DNA of 64,000 nucleotides, taken from assembly GCF_014297465.1 (NCBI RefSeq), contig NZ_JACORT010000002.1:434001-498000 (forward strand), read 5' to 3'. Of this stretch, positions 56,400 to 64,000 are shown piece after piece. Within the stretch, counting starts at the first letter, position 1; each line of letters opens with the position of its first letter. The position numbers were made by a program, and so were the translations under genes. Under the pieces are notes generated by a model. That model had not been told where the DNA came from and did no database searches. It saw only the letters and a program-made list of their open reading frames with translations. The DNA comes from Ramlibacter cellulosilyticus. GTDB taxonomy: Bacteria; Pseudomonadota; Gammaproteobacteria; Burkholderiales; Burkholderiaceae_C.

Positions 56400-57104
56400 A
56401 TGAGCGATCTCTCCTCCTACCCCATCACCCGCCGCTGGCCGGCGCAGCACCCGGACCGCCTGCAGCTCTACTCGCTGCCCACGCCCAACGGCGTGAAGGT
56501 CTCCATCGCGCTGGAAGAGACCGGCCTGCCCTACGAGGTGCACAAGGTGGACTTCGGGAAGAACGACCAGACGAGCCCCGAGTTCCTGTCGCTCAACCCG
56601 AACAACAAGATCCCCGCGATCCTCGATCCGAACGGGCCCGGCGGCAAGCCGCTCGCGCTGTTCGAGTCGGGCGCCATCCTGGTCTATCTCGCGGCGAAGA
56701 CCGGGCAGCTCATGCCGCGGGACGAAGCGGCGCGCTACGAGTGCCTGCAGTGGCTGATGTTCCAGATGGGAGGCATCGGCCCCATGTTCGGCCAGCTCGG
56801 CTTCTTCCACAAGTTCGCCGGCAAGGACTACGAGGACAAGCGTCCGCGCGACCGCTACGTGAACGAGGCCAGGCGGCTGCTGGGCGTACTCGATGGCCAC
56901 CTCAAGGGCCGCGAGTGGATCCTGGGCGACGCGTACAGCATCGCCGACATCGCCACCTTCCCCTGGGTGCGCAACCTGGTGGGCTTCTACGGTGCGCGCG
57001 AGATCGTGGGCTTCGATGCGTACAAGGAAGTGCAGCGCGTGCTGGATGCCTTCGTCGCGCGGCCGGCGGTGCAGCGCGGCCTGGAAATCCCGAAGCGCGA
57101 CTAG
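56400..57104 (+). CDS. Glutathione S-transferase (YghU/Ure2p-like)
   Basis: A 234-residue GST. The thioredoxin-like N-domain has LYSLPTPNGVKVSIALEETGLPYEVHKVDF, with the TPN segment used by YghU-type enzymes, and FESGAILVYLAAKTG (the Glu-Ser glutathione-binding pair). The C-terminal helical domain has YSIADIATFPWVRN. Such enzymes bind two glutathione molecules and show disulfide reductase activity. It converges with the TIM-barrel gene, overlapping by four bases; it may aid aromatic catabolism or redox defence. Confidence 0.9.
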   Translation: MSDLSSYPITRRWPAQHPDRLQLYSLPTPNGVKVSIALEETGLPYEVHKVDFGKNDQTSPEFLSLNPNNKIPAILDPNGPGGKPLALFESGAILVYLAAKTGQLMPRDEAARYECLQWLMFQMGGIGPMFGQLGFFHKFAGKDYEDKRPRDRYVNEARRLLGVLDGHLKGREWILGDAYSIADIATFPWVRNLVGFYGAREIVGFDAYKEVQRVLDAFVARPAVQRGLEIPKRD

Positions 57105-58006
57105 ACCGGGCGCAGGCGCAGCTGCCCGGGCAGCGGCACCGAGCGGCGCAGCACGTCCTCGCCGAGCCACATGGCGGAGCGCAGGGCCCGCTGCGCCACC
57201 ATGGGCAGCGGCATCTGCACGTAGTCGTCGTTGAAGACCTCGAAGCTGTAGTCGCCGGCGTAGCCCAGCGCGTCGAGCTTCAGCACCATCTGCACCAGCT
57301 CCTGCGTGTGCACGCCTTCCCCGGGGAAGACGCGGAAGGTCCGCGCGGTGGCCATGCGCTCCTCGAAGGTGCGGGTCTCCTGCCACATGAAGTCGGAGAG
57401 CTGCACGAGGAAGATCTTCGCCGGGTCGAGGTCCTCCATCGCCGCCAGCGGCGTCTTCGCCGCGAGGATGTGGAAGGAGTCGATGCCGATGCCGAGGTTC
57501 GGGCAGTCGGCGCGGCACACGACGTCCCAGGCGGTGGTGAACTCGTTGACCGTCCGGCCCCAGGACAGGCCTTCGTAGGCGATGCGGATGCCGAAGGGAA
57601 TGGCCAGCATCGCCAGCTTGCGGAGGTCGCGCGCGATGTGGTCCAGGTCCTGGCTCGCATGCGCGGACGTCGAGGAGCACGCCAGCAGCACGTCGCAGCC
57701 GAGCGCGGCGCACATCTCCAGCATCGTCTTCGCGATGTCCACCTTGTACTGGTGCAGGTGCCCGGAGAGGCCCTCGAAGTCGCGCAGCACCTGGAAGCCC
57801 GTGCCGCGCAATCCGCTCTCGCGGACCGCCTTCACGGCAGCGCGCCAGCCTTGCGGGTGGCCCACGAGGTCGTTGGCCTTGAGCATCACCTGGCTGAAGC
57901 CGGCGTCCTGCATCGCTTCGAGCTTGGCTTCGAGCGGGCCGGCGAGCGTGATCGTGTCCATGCCGAAGGCACGGATCGCCTGGTGGAGGCTGCGGCGGTC
58001 CGTCAT
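57101..58006 (-). CDS. Sugar phosphate isomerase/epimerase-fold protein, candidate 3-dehydroshikimate dehydratase
   Basis: A 301-residue TIM barrel of the AP-endonuclease-2 family. The four metal ligands expected for AsbF/QuiC1-type dehydratases are in place: Glu145 (AYEGLSW), Asp176 with His179 (IDSFH), Gln202 (VQLSD) and Glu256 (FEVFND). This fold converts 3-dehydroshikimate to protocatechuate. It is the last gene of the minus-strand operon, overlapping the HPPD-like gene by four bases. Together they match the two halves of QuiC1 but as separate genes in reverse order. Function is a strong inference. Confidence 0.82.
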   Translation of the reverse strand: MTDRRSLHQAIRAFGMDTITLAGPLEAKLEAMQDAGFSQVMLKANDLVGHPQGWRAAVKAVRESGLRGTGFQVLRDFEGLSGHLHQYKVDIAKTMLEMCAALGCDVLLACSSTSAHASQDLDHIARDLRKLAMLAIPFGIRIAYEGLSWGRTVNEFTTAWDVVCRADCPNLGIGIDSFHILAAKTPLAAMEDLDPAKIFLVQLSDFMWQETRTFEERMATARTFRVFPGEGVHTQELVQMVLKLDALGYAGDYSFEVFNDDYVQMPLPMVAQRALRSAMWLGEDVLRRSVPLPGQLRLRPV

Positions 58007-58917
58007 GCTCTGTGGCTGTGCACCAGTTCGAACACGACGCTGCCGAGGAAGGTCTTCGTGATCGCGCCGCGGCGCTCGGTGTGCGCAGCCGCGTTCTCCA
58101 CGAATTCCATCCCGAGCGCCCGCAGTTCGCGCACGGCCGCCAGCACGTCGGGCACGCCGAGCCCGATGCGCTGCAGGCGCTCGCTCGTGTCGAGCGAATC
58201 CGCCTCGGGCTCGATCACCTGCAGCATGAAGCGGTTGGCCGGCTGCAGCGCCGGCGCGCGCAGCAACTTGCCCGCCGGCATGATGCCGAAGCGCTGTTCA
58301 TCGGGGATGGCCTGGATCCCGAACAGCTCGCGATAGAACTCGAGCCAGTCGTAGGTGCGGCCCGCGCCGATGTACTGCACGATGCCGAAGAAGTGCATGC
58401 CCGCGACCGCCGGCGGATGGCGCTCCACGCCGGGGATGGGGATGAAGTCCACGTCGTAGATCGAGAACTCGCGGTAGCGGTCCACGAAATAGATGCGGCT
58501 GCCGCCCACGCCGTGGATGGCGGGGATGTTCAGCTCCATGGCCTCGGGGTGCGTGGGCACTTCCCAGCCGCCATGCTCCAGCACGTAGCGGTAGGCCGCA
58601 CGCGCGTCGCGCACGCGCAGGGCGACGGCCGCGATGACGGGCGAGGCGTCGCCGTGCGTGGCGCCGTCAGCGTCGCGCGGATGCGCATTCACGACGATGT
58701 TGATGTCGCCCTGGCGATACAGCAGCACCTCGCGCGAGCGGTGCCGCGCGACGGGGCGGAAGCCCATCATCTCCAGCACCTGGCCGAGGGCCTGCGGCTT
58801 CGCGGTGGCGAACTCGATGAACTCGACGCCGTCGACGCCGATCGGGTTGTCCTCGTCGCTGAACGAGTCCTGCAGGGGCTCGCGCGCGTGTTCCGGTTGC
58901 AGCAGCAGGTCGGACAT
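58003..58917 (-). CDS. 4-hydroxyphenylpyruvate dioxygenase-like VOC protein
   Basis: A 304-residue two-module VOC protein resembling HPPD and the C-terminal part of QuiC1. N-terminal module: DGVEFIEFATAK. C-terminal module: AGMHFFGIVQYIG (His175) and VVFELVHSH (Glu297). Where HPPD has the second iron-binding His (QHxAF), this protein has LQRIGL, with Arg250. The canonical two-His-one-Glu site is therefore incomplete, and it also lacks the C-terminal extension of HPPD. It may be a structural partner of the TIM-barrel enzyme rather than a dioxygenase. It starts 4 bases after the AroE-like stop. Confidence 0.82.
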   Translation of the reverse strand: MSDLLLQPEHAREPLQDSFSDEDNPIGVDGVEFIEFATAKPQALGQVLEMMGFRPVARHRSREVLLYRQGDINIVVNAHPRDADGATHGDASPVIAAVALRVRDARAAYRYVLEHGGWEVPTHPEAMELNIPAIHGVGGSRIYFVDRYREFSIYDVDFIPIPGVERHPPAVAGMHFFGIVQYIGAGRTYDWLEFYRELFGIQAIPDEQRFGIMPAGKLLRAPALQPANRFMLQVIEPEADSLDTSERLQRIGLGVPDVLAAVRELRALGMEFVENAAAHTERRGAITKTFLGSVVFELVHSHRA

Positions 58918-58921
58918 GGGG

Positions 58922-59782
58922 CTAGTACTCCAGACGTGCCACCGCGCGCAGCTCGTCGGCGCTGGTGGTCGGATAGCCGAAGAACTCCAGGTAGGCCGGG
59001 ATCATCTCGAACAGCATGTCGGTGCCCACCTGCACGCGGCAGCCGCGCGCCTGCGCAGCCTGGAGGAAGGCCGTCATTTCGGTCTTCATCACCACTTCGC
59101 CGACGAAGGCGCGCGGGTCCAGCCGATCCATGTCGATGGGCAGCGGATCGCCGGGGTTCATGCCCAGCGGCGTCGCGTTCACGACGAGGCTGAAGCCTGC
59201 CGGATCGCGGGTGCCGGTGCGCACCGTCACCTGCGGGTAGTGCATGCGCAGGCGCTGCGCCAGGCCCTCGGCCGCCGCTTCCTGCACGTCGTACAGCGCC
59301 AGGGTGCCTATGCCGGCCGCGGCGAGGGACGCCGCGATCGCCGATCCCACGCCGCCGCTGCCCACGACCAGCGCGCTCGCGCCTCGCAGCTGCAGGCCCT
59401 TGCCGCGCAGCCCGCGCACGAAGCCCTCGCCGTCGAACATGTCGCCGACGAGTCGCCCGTCCGCGGTGCGCTTCACCGCGTTGCAGGAGCCCGCCACCTT
59501 CACCGTCGGCGACACTTCGTCGAGCAGGTCGACGACGGTCACCTTGTGCGGCATGGTGATGAGCGCGCCGCGGATGTTCTCCAGCCGGAACAGGCTGCGC
59601 AGCGCGTCGGGGAAGGCGTCGGGCTTGCACCCCATGGGCACGACGACCGCGTTGATCCCCGCCGACGCGAAGTACGGGTTGTAGATCATCGGGGCCTTGA
59701 AGCTGTGCGTGGGCCAGCCCAGGTGCGCGATGAAGTCGGTGTGGCCGTTGATCAGCATGGGACGGGGGATGCGCGCGTTCAT
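58922..59782 (-). CDS. Quinate/shikimate dehydrogenase-family protein
   Basis: A 286-residue AroE-like protein. Catalytic Lys80 is in ITMPHK and Asp117 in MFDGEGF; the nucleotide loop is [10 protein letters not shown]. After the second beta strand it has YDVQEAA with Asp165, a residue that favours NAD over NADP, which fits a catabolic oxidation direction. The SxS substrate motif is HSFKAP (only the first Ser kept). The operon context (dehydroquinase, dehydratase-like proteins, TRAP transporter) supports oxidation of quinate, shikimate or a close relative. It overlaps the aroQ stop by four bases. Confidence 0.85.
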   Translation of the reverse strand: MNARIPRPMLINGHTDFIAHLGWPTHSFKAPMIYNPYFASAGINAVVVPMGCKPDAFPDALRSLFRLENIRGALITMPHKVTVVDLLDEVSPTVKVAGSCNAVKRTADGRLVGDMFDGEGFVRGLRGKGLQLRGASALVVGSGGVGSAIAASLAAAGIGTLALYDVQEAAAEGLAQRLRMHYPQVTVRTGTRDPAGFSLVVNATPLGMNPGDPLPIDMDRLDPRAFVGEVVMKTEMTAFLQAAQARGCRVQVGTDMLFEMIPAYLEFFGYPTTSADELRAVARLEY

Positions 59783-60249
59783 CGCAGGCTGGCGTTGTCG
59801 GGGTCGTGCCTGCGCACGAGGCCTTCGAGCGCCACCACGTACCCGGCCACGCCGAAGCCGACGACGATGCCGGCAGCGGCCGGCGAGATGTACGAATGGT
59901 GGCGGAAGGCCTCGCGGGCGTGCACGTTGGAGATGTGGCACTCGATCACCGGCAGGTCGACGCCCTTGATCGCGTCGTGCAGGGCCACCGAGGTGTGGGT
60001 GTAGGCGCCGGGGTTGAACACGCAACCCAGCGCCTTTCCTTCCTTGCAGAGGCGCCCGTACTCCTGGATCCTGTCGATCAGGGCGCCTTCCCAGTTGCTC
60101 TGGAAGCACTCGACCTCGAAGCCCAGGCGCTCGCCGGCGGCGCGGCACATCGCCTCCACGTCCGCCAGGGTCGTGGAGCCGTACTGCGCCGGCTCGCGCG
60201 TTCCCAGCAGGTTCAGGTTGGGGCCGTTGAGGACGAGGATCTTCTTCAC
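59779..60249 (-). CDS. aroQ: Type II 3-dehydroquinate dehydratase
   Basis: A 156-residue dodecameric-type dehydroquinase interconverting 3-dehydroquinate and 3-dehydroshikimate. Signatures are [22 protein letters not shown] with the catalytic Tyr (about 23), [13 protein letters not shown], and the [20 protein letters not shown] block with the catalytic His. In this operon it is likely the catabolic copy, joining quinate oxidation to dehydroshikimate. It begins 7 bases after the dctP stop. Confidence 0.96.
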   Translation of the reverse strand: MKKILVLNGPNLNLLGTREPAQYGSTTLADVEAMCRAAGERLGFEVECFQSNWEGALIDRIQEYGRLCKEGKALGCVFNPGAYTHTSVALHDAIKGVDLPVIECHISNVHAREAFRHHSYISPAAAGIVVGFGVAGYVVALEGLVRRHDPDNASLR

Positions 60250-60256
60250 GGTCGGC

Positions 60257-61255
60257 TTACTTGCGCGCCTTGGCGAGTTCGGCCTGGATGTCGCGCACCG
60301 TGTCGGCGCCGACGCTGGCGCTGTGCTTCTCGATGACGGGCTTCATCTTCTCGCGCAGCTTGGCGATCTCCGCGGGCGGCAGCTCGCTCACCTGCATGCC
60401 GGCCTTGCGCAGGTCTTCCAGGCCGGCCTGCAGCTGCGCGCGCGACTGCGTGCGCTCGTAGGCGGCGGATTCGGTCGCGGCTTCCTGCAGGATCTTGCGG
60501 TCGGCGGCGGGCAGCGACTCCCAGAACTTCTTGCTGACCACCACCGACTGCGGGTTGTACTGGTGGTTGGTGAGCGTCATGTACTTCTGCACTTCGTACA
60601 GCTTGGCGCCCTTGATGGTGGCCACCGGGTTCTCCTGGCCGTCGACCGCGCCCTGCTCCAGCGCGGCGTACAGCTCGGGGAACGGCAGCGGCGTCGGGTT
60701 GGCGCCGAGCGCCTTCACCCAGTCCACGTTGATCGGGTTGGGGATCACGCGCAGCTTCAGGCCGGCGATGTCGTCCACCTTGGTGATCGGGCGCTTGCTG
60801 TTGGTGAGTTCGCGGAAGCCCAGCTCGTAGTAGGCGAGGCCGACCAGGCCCTTGTCTTCCAGCTTCTTGTGCAGGTTCTGGCCGAAGGGCCCGTCGACCA
60901 CCGCATCCGCTTCCTTCGGGTTGCCGAACAGGAAGGGGAAGTCGTAGATCGCGAATTCCTTGACCAGGCTCGCGAAGATGCCCGAGTTCATGGAGGCCAT
61001 CTCCAGCGTGCCGCCCTGCAGCGCGGAGACGTTGGCCTGGTCGCTGCCCAACGTGCCGCCGGGGAAGACCTGCACCTTCAGCCGGCCGCCGGACTTCTTG
61101 TCCACCAGCTCGGCGAACTTGTCCATGCCCATCACGATGGGGTGGCCCTTGGCGTTCTGGTTGGCGAACTTGATCGTGCGCGTCTGCGCCTGCGCGAGCC
61201 CGAAGGCGGACAGGGCGACGGCCGCCGCGATGGTCTTCAGGAACAGTCTTTTCAT
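60257..61255 (-). CDS. TRAP transporter substrate-binding protein (DctP family)
   Basis: A 332-residue periplasmic receptor with a signal peptide (about 1-23, ending AQA). The mature part starts [18 protein letters not shown], and [51 protein letters not shown] carries the conserved Arg that salt-bridges a carboxylate in DctP proteins, followed by [14 protein letters not shown]. It binds an organic acid; the operon suggests quinate, shikimate or a similar acid. It lies 30 bases after the dctM stop. Confidence 0.93.
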   Translation of the reverse strand: MKRLFLKTIAAAVALSAFGLAQAQTRTIKFANQNAKGHPIVMGMDKFAELVDKKSGGRLKVQVFPGGTLGSDQANVSALQGGTLEMASMNSGIFASLVKEFAIYDFPFLFGNPKEADAVVDGPFGQNLHKKLEDKGLVGLAYYELGFRELTNSKRPITKVDDIAGLKLRVIPNPINVDWVKALGANPTPLPFPELYAALEQGAVDGQENPVATIKGAKLYEVQKYMTLTNHQYNPQSVVVSKKFWESLPAADRKILQEAATESAAYERTQSRAQLQAGLEDLRKAGMQVSELPPAEIAKLREKMKPVIEKHSASVGADTVRDIQAELAKARK

Positions 61256-61285
61256 TGCTTGTCGTCTCCGTTGAAAGGGCCGGGA

Positions 61286-62566
61286 TCAGCCGTGGAACCA
61301 CCGCGCCGGCACGGTCACCAGCTGCGGGAAGAGAACCATGAGGAACATGACGGCGAACTGCGCCACCATGAAGGGCCACACGCCCTTGGTCACCTCGTCC
61401 ATGCTCACTTTGCCGACGCCGGCGACGGTGCTCAGCACCGTGCCGACCGGCGGCGTGATCAGGCCGATGGCGTTGTTGATCATGAACAGCACGCCGAAGT
61501 AGACGGGGTCGATGCCCGCCGCCTTCACGATGGGCATCAGCACCGGCGTGAGGATCAGGATGGTCGGCGTCATGTCCATCGCCGTGCCGACCACCATCGT
61601 GAGCACCATGATCGCGATCATCAGCAGCGTGGGGTTGTCCAGCAGCGGCTGCAGCAGCGCCACGACTTCGTTGGGCAGGTTGGCGACCGTGATCATCCAC
61701 GCGGACACCATCGCCGCCGCCACGAGGAACATGATGACGGCGGTGGTCTTGGCGGCGGCCTCGAACAGGCCATAGAGCTGCGAGAGCTTCAGCTCCTTGT
61801 AGATCACGGTCGACACGAACAGCGCATACACCGCGGCGACCACGGCGGCTTCGGTGGGCGTGAACACGCCGAACTTCAGGCCGACGACCACGATGACGGG
61901 CAGCACCAGCGCGAACGTGGCGTCCTTGAGCGCGACCAGCACTTCGGCGCGGCTCGCGCGCGGGCCCGGCTCGATCTTCTCCTTGCGCACCAGCCACCAC
62001 CACGTGATCCACAGCGCGGCGCCGAGCATGATGCCGGGCGCGATGCCGGCGAGGAACAGCTTGGAGATCGACACGTTGGCGGCGACGCCGAACACCACGA
62101 AGCCGATGCTGGGCGGAATGATGGGGGCGATGATGCTGGCCGAGGCGAGCAGGCCGGCGGAGCGCGCCGTGTTGTAGCCCGCGCGGTTCATCATCGGCAG
62201 CAGCAGGGCGGCAAGCGCCGCCGCGTCCGCCACCGCGGAGCCGGAGAGCGCCGCCATGAGGATGGCGGCCATGATGCCCACGTAGCCCAGGCCGCCGCGC
62301 ACGTGGCCCACGAGCGTCATCGCGAAGTTCACGATGCGGCGCGACAGGCCGCCGGCGTTCATGATCTCGCCGGCCAGCATGAAGAAGGGCACGGCCAGCA
62401 GCGGGAAGCTGTTGGCGCCTTCGATCGTGTTCTGCGCGAGGATCTGCGCGTCGAACATGTCCATGTGCCACATCAGCGCGGCGCCGCAGGCGAGCAGCGA
62501 GAAGGCGATGGGCACGCCCAGCGCCATGGCGCCCAGCAGCGAGCCGAGGAAGATGGCGATGGTCAT
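61286..62566 (-). CDS. TRAP transporter large permease (DctM family)
   Basis: A 426-residue membrane protein with about 12 segments. Signatures are LLAVPFFMLAGEIMNAGGLSRRIV (about 55-80), SGSAVADAAALAALLLPMM, SIIAPIIPPSIGFVVFG and NAIGLITPPVGTVL, all standard in DctM. It is the sodium-driven transport subunit. The ATG at 62566 overlaps the dctQ stop by four bases; a longer in-frame extension runs across dctQ and is rejected. Confidence 0.95.
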   Translation of the reverse strand: MTIAIFLGSLLGAMALGVPIAFSLLACGAALMWHMDMFDAQILAQNTIEGANSFPLLAVPFFMLAGEIMNAGGLSRRIVNFAMTLVGHVRGGLGYVGIMAAILMAALSGSAVADAAALAALLLPMMNRAGYNTARSAGLLASASIIAPIIPPSIGFVVFGVAANVSISKLFLAGIAPGIMLGAALWITWWWLVRKEKIEPGPRASRAEVLVALKDATFALVLPVIVVVGLKFGVFTPTEAAVVAAVYALFVSTVIYKELKLSQLYGLFEAAAKTTAVIMFLVAAAMVSAWMITVANLPNEVVALLQPLLDNPTLLMIAIMVLTMVVGTAMDMTPTILILTPVLMPIVKAAGIDPVYFGVLFMINNAIGLITPPVGTVLSTVAGVGKVSMDEVTKGVWPFMVAQFAVMFLMVLFPQLVTVPARWFHG

Positions 62567-63126
62567 GGCTTCACCTGCGGGGCGGGTTGCGGGTCGACTT
62601 CGGGGTTGCCGTGCGGCATGTCGTCGGATTCCGTGACGCCGATCAGCTCGGACTCGGCGAGCTGGCCGGTCACGAGGCGCACGAAGTCGACGAGGATGAA
62701 CAGGAACGCGAACACGGAGAAGAACAGGCCGCTCGCGTAGAAATAGCCCATGCGGGCTTCCATCACCGCGCTGGTGCTGCCCCAGTTGATCACCGTCTGC
62801 TGCCACGAGCCGCGGAACATCAGCCAGCACAGGTACAGCATCAGCAGGTGCGCGAGGCCCAGGCAGATCTTCTTGCCGACCACGGGCAGGCGCGACACGA
62901 CGGTGTCCGTGCCCAGGTGCGCGTGCGATCGCAGCGCGATCAGCGCGCCGATGAACGTCATCCACACGAACAGCCAGCGCGAGAGCTCCTCGGAGACGGT
63001 GATGCCGCTGTTGAAGCCGTAGCGCAGCACCACGTTGCCGAACACCATCACGACCATCAATGCGAGGAACACCACCATGATGGCGGTGAGCACCCGGCAC
63101 AGCCGGTCGATGAGGGTCTGCAACAT
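62563..63126 (-). CDS. TRAP transporter small permease (DctQ family)
   Basis: A 187-residue protein with four membrane segments. It shows VVLRYGFNSGITVSEELSRWLFVWMTFIGALIALRSHAHLGTD, the DctQ signature, and a Pro/Asp-rich C-terminal tail. It forms a complex with DctM. It is the first structural gene of the minus-strand operon, 117 bases downstream of the TetR gene, with GGAGAC before the start. Confidence 0.93.
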   Translation of the reverse strand: MLQTLIDRLCRVLTAIMVVFLALMVVMVFGNVVLRYGFNSGITVSEELSRWLFVWMTFIGALIALRSHAHLGTDTVVSRLPVVGKKICLGLAHLLMLYLCWLMFRGSWQQTVINWGSTSAVMEARMGYFYASGLFFSVFAFLFILVDFVRLVTGQLAESELIGVTESDDMPHGNPEVDPQPAPQVKP

Positions 63127-63196
63127 GGGACTTGTCTCCTGGGCGGCCGCGGGCCGCTCGCCGTGCGGACGGCGGGCCGCTTCGTCCGCCGCATTT

Positions 63197-63214
63197 TGTA
63201 CGGACTGGTTAGTT
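63197..63214. promoter_or_regulatory. Candidate TetR operator upstream of the TRAP-aro operon
   Basis: The block TGTACGGACTGGTTAGTT lies in the 117-base gap between the TetR gene and dctQ. Its core, ACGGACTGGTTAGT, is an imperfect palindrome (ACxxACxxGTxxGT on either strand). The part ACTGGTTAGTT (63204-63214) recurs as ACTAGTTCGTT at the start of the TetR gene (9 of 11 identical). Confidence 0.5.
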
Positions 63215-63243
63215 TTTCTCCGGGGGTAAACCCTAGCGCCCGC

Positions 63244-63930
63244 TCAGTCCGCGCGCATGAAGCGCACGATCATCTCGATCACATTGTCGCGCCGGTGCGC
63301 GATGTACGCTGCCGAGCGCGTGTCGAGCTTGAAGATGACGCCGAAGGTGTGCCGGTTGGAGACGTTGAAGAAACTCAGCGCGGAGATCGATGCGTGGATG
63401 TCGACGGGGTCCAGCCCCGGGCGGAACACGCCCGACTTCACGCCGCGCTCGTAGAGCTGGCGGATGGAGGCGATCGCCGTCACGTTGAGTTCCTGGATGC
63501 GCTTGGACTGCCCGATGTACTGGCCGCGGTTGATGTTCTCCGTCATCACCAGGCGGATGTAGTTCTCGTGGGACAGGTGGTGGTCGAACGTGAACGCCAC
63601 GAGGCGGCGCAGGGCCTGCTCGGGCTCGAGGTCCTCGAGGTGGAGTTCCGCCTCGATCTCGCGCACCTTGCGGTACGACTCCTCCAGCACGGCGAGGTAC
63701 AGGCCCTCCTTGCTGCCGAAGTAGTAGTAGATCATCCGCTTGCTGGTCTGCGTGAGCGCGGCGATCTCGTCGATGCGCGCGCCGGCCAGGCCCTTCTCGC
63801 CGAACTCCGCGGCCGCGACCTCCAGGATGTTGGCCCGCGTGCGCTCCGGGTCGTTCGTGCGCGTGGTCTCCTTGGCGGCCGGCTTGGACGCACGCGCCCT
63901 GGCCGACTTCAAATGTACTAGTTCGTTCAT
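63244..63930 (-). CDS. TetR/AcrR family transcriptional regulator
   Basis: A 228-residue regulator. After a basic N-terminal tail, the HTH is at about 30-75 (TRANILEVAAAEFGEKGLAGARIDEIAALTQTSKRMIYYYFGSKEGLY), followed by a C-terminal ligand-binding domain of the TetR_C type (EQALRRLVAFTFDHHLSHENYIRLVMTENINRG). It precedes the TRAP-aroQ operon on the same strand and probably represses it until the substrate or an intermediate binds. The ATG at 63930 was chosen: a -10 box ends 6 bases before it. Confidence 0.92.
   Translation of the reverse strand: MNELVHLKSARARASKPAAKETTRTNDPERTRANILEVAAAEFGEKGLAGARIDEIAALTQTSKRMIYYYFGSKEGLYLAVLEESYRKVREIEAELHLEDLEPEQALRRLVAFTFDHHLSHENYIRLVMTENINRGQYIGQSKRIQELNVTAIASIRQLYERGVKSGVFRPGLDPVDIHASISALSFFNVSNRHTFGVIFKLDTRSAAYIAHRRDNVIEMIVRFMRAD
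63914..63927. promoter_or_regulatory. Second candidate TetR site at the regulator's own start
   Basis: TGTACTAGTTCGTT spans codons 2-6 of the TetR gene and contains ACTAGTTCGTT, related to the site before dctQ. Located just past the predicted transcription start, it could give autorepression. Part of the likeness may come from coding constraint. Confidence 0.35.
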
Positions 63931-63936
63931 GCGCGC

Positions 63937-63965
63937 AGTATAGGACTGCGCCACGGCGCGACCAA
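63937..63965 (-). promoter_or_regulatory. Predicted promoter of the TetR gene
   Basis: On the minus strand TTGGTC (63965-63960), a 17-base spacer and TATACT (63942-63937). The -10 ends six bases before the ATG at 63930, so transcription would start at or next to the start codon, giving a leaderless mRNA. The rest of the stretch to 64000 shows no gene. Confidence 0.6.
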
Positions 63966-64000
63966 GCACGCATGGCGCATGCGCTCGGTTCGGCAAACGG

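Noticed and set aside
57101-58917. A frameshifted single QuiC1 gene
   Set aside because: The order of the two parts is opposite to QuiC1 (HPPD-like first), each has its own start and stop, and they meet by an ATGA overlap, so these are two intact genes.
63127-63243. A -35/-10 promoter for dctQ
   Set aside because: TACAAA and TTTACC are present on the minus strand, but no pair has acceptable spacing, so only the operator-like block is reported.

Overview
The window is GC-rich chromosomal DNA of a betaproteobacterium. Gene content points to Burkholderiales, most likely Comamonadaceae (Ramlibacter/Variovorax-like). The pointers are a DUF3567 protein, a PhaM-type PHA granule protein, a Bug-type solute receptor, TRAP and Liv transporters, and an rplN-first spc/alpha ribosomal cluster. 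This placement is inferred from gene families; no search was run. Genes are densely packed, many with 4-base ATGA overlaps. I saw no insertion sequence, prophage, CRISPR array, rRNA or gene-free stretch over 300 bases.

Layout. 1-8.5 kb: edge of a ChaN-like lipoprotein gene, an AbrB-type membrane protein, DUF3567 and DUF3108 proteins, then a divergent catabolic unit (IclR regulator / FAH-family hydrolase and Bug receptor), an OPT transporter and a fasciclin protein. 8.5-12.5 kb: a trehalose operon, otsB - GH15 glycosidase - otsA. 12.6-17.3 kb: VOC, TraB/GumN, enoyl-CoA hydratase-like, PCu(A)C copper chaperone, PhaM and FIST proteins. 17.3-24.3 kb: an envelope-sugar neighbourhood with a HAD-UbiA fusion, a flippase-like protein, GtrA, an FAD oxidoreductase, an SDR epimerase and a GT39-type transferase. 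24.3-40.3 kb: housekeeping and stress genes: XRE regulator, MFS-PlsC fusion, tgt, queA, recG, oxyR with a DyP peroxidase, ubiA, an FkbM methyltransferase, proC, a Tat-lipoprotein esterase-like protein, glpK and glpD.

40.3-49.5 kb: a clear sigma70-type promoter precedes rplN-rplX-rplE-rpsN-rpsH-rplF-rplR-rpsE-rpmD-rplO-secY-infA-rpmJ-rpsM-rpsK-rpsD-rpoA-rplQ, followed by an initiator tRNA gene and a strong terminator. The upstream S10-operon genes are absent here.

49.6-64 kb is the most interesting part. Two facing gene sets look built for alicyclic/aromatic acids. The plus strand has a Liv-type ABC transporter (livH-livM-livG-livF, AroE paralog, livK) and a LigI-like amidohydrolase, followed after a short secreted protein by a GST. 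The minus strand has a TetR regulator, a TRAP transporter (dctQ-dctM-dctP), type II dehydroquinase, a second AroE paralog, an HPPD-like VOC protein and an AP-endonuclease-2-type TIM barrel. The last two resemble the two halves of the QuiC1-type 3-dehydroshikimate dehydratase, but they are separate genes in the opposite order, and the HPPD-like part has Arg where one iron-binding His is expected. The inferred role of this operon is uptake of quinate/shikimate-like acids and conversion to protocatechuate. The plus-strand AroE paralog has an altered substrate pocket and may act on a different compound.
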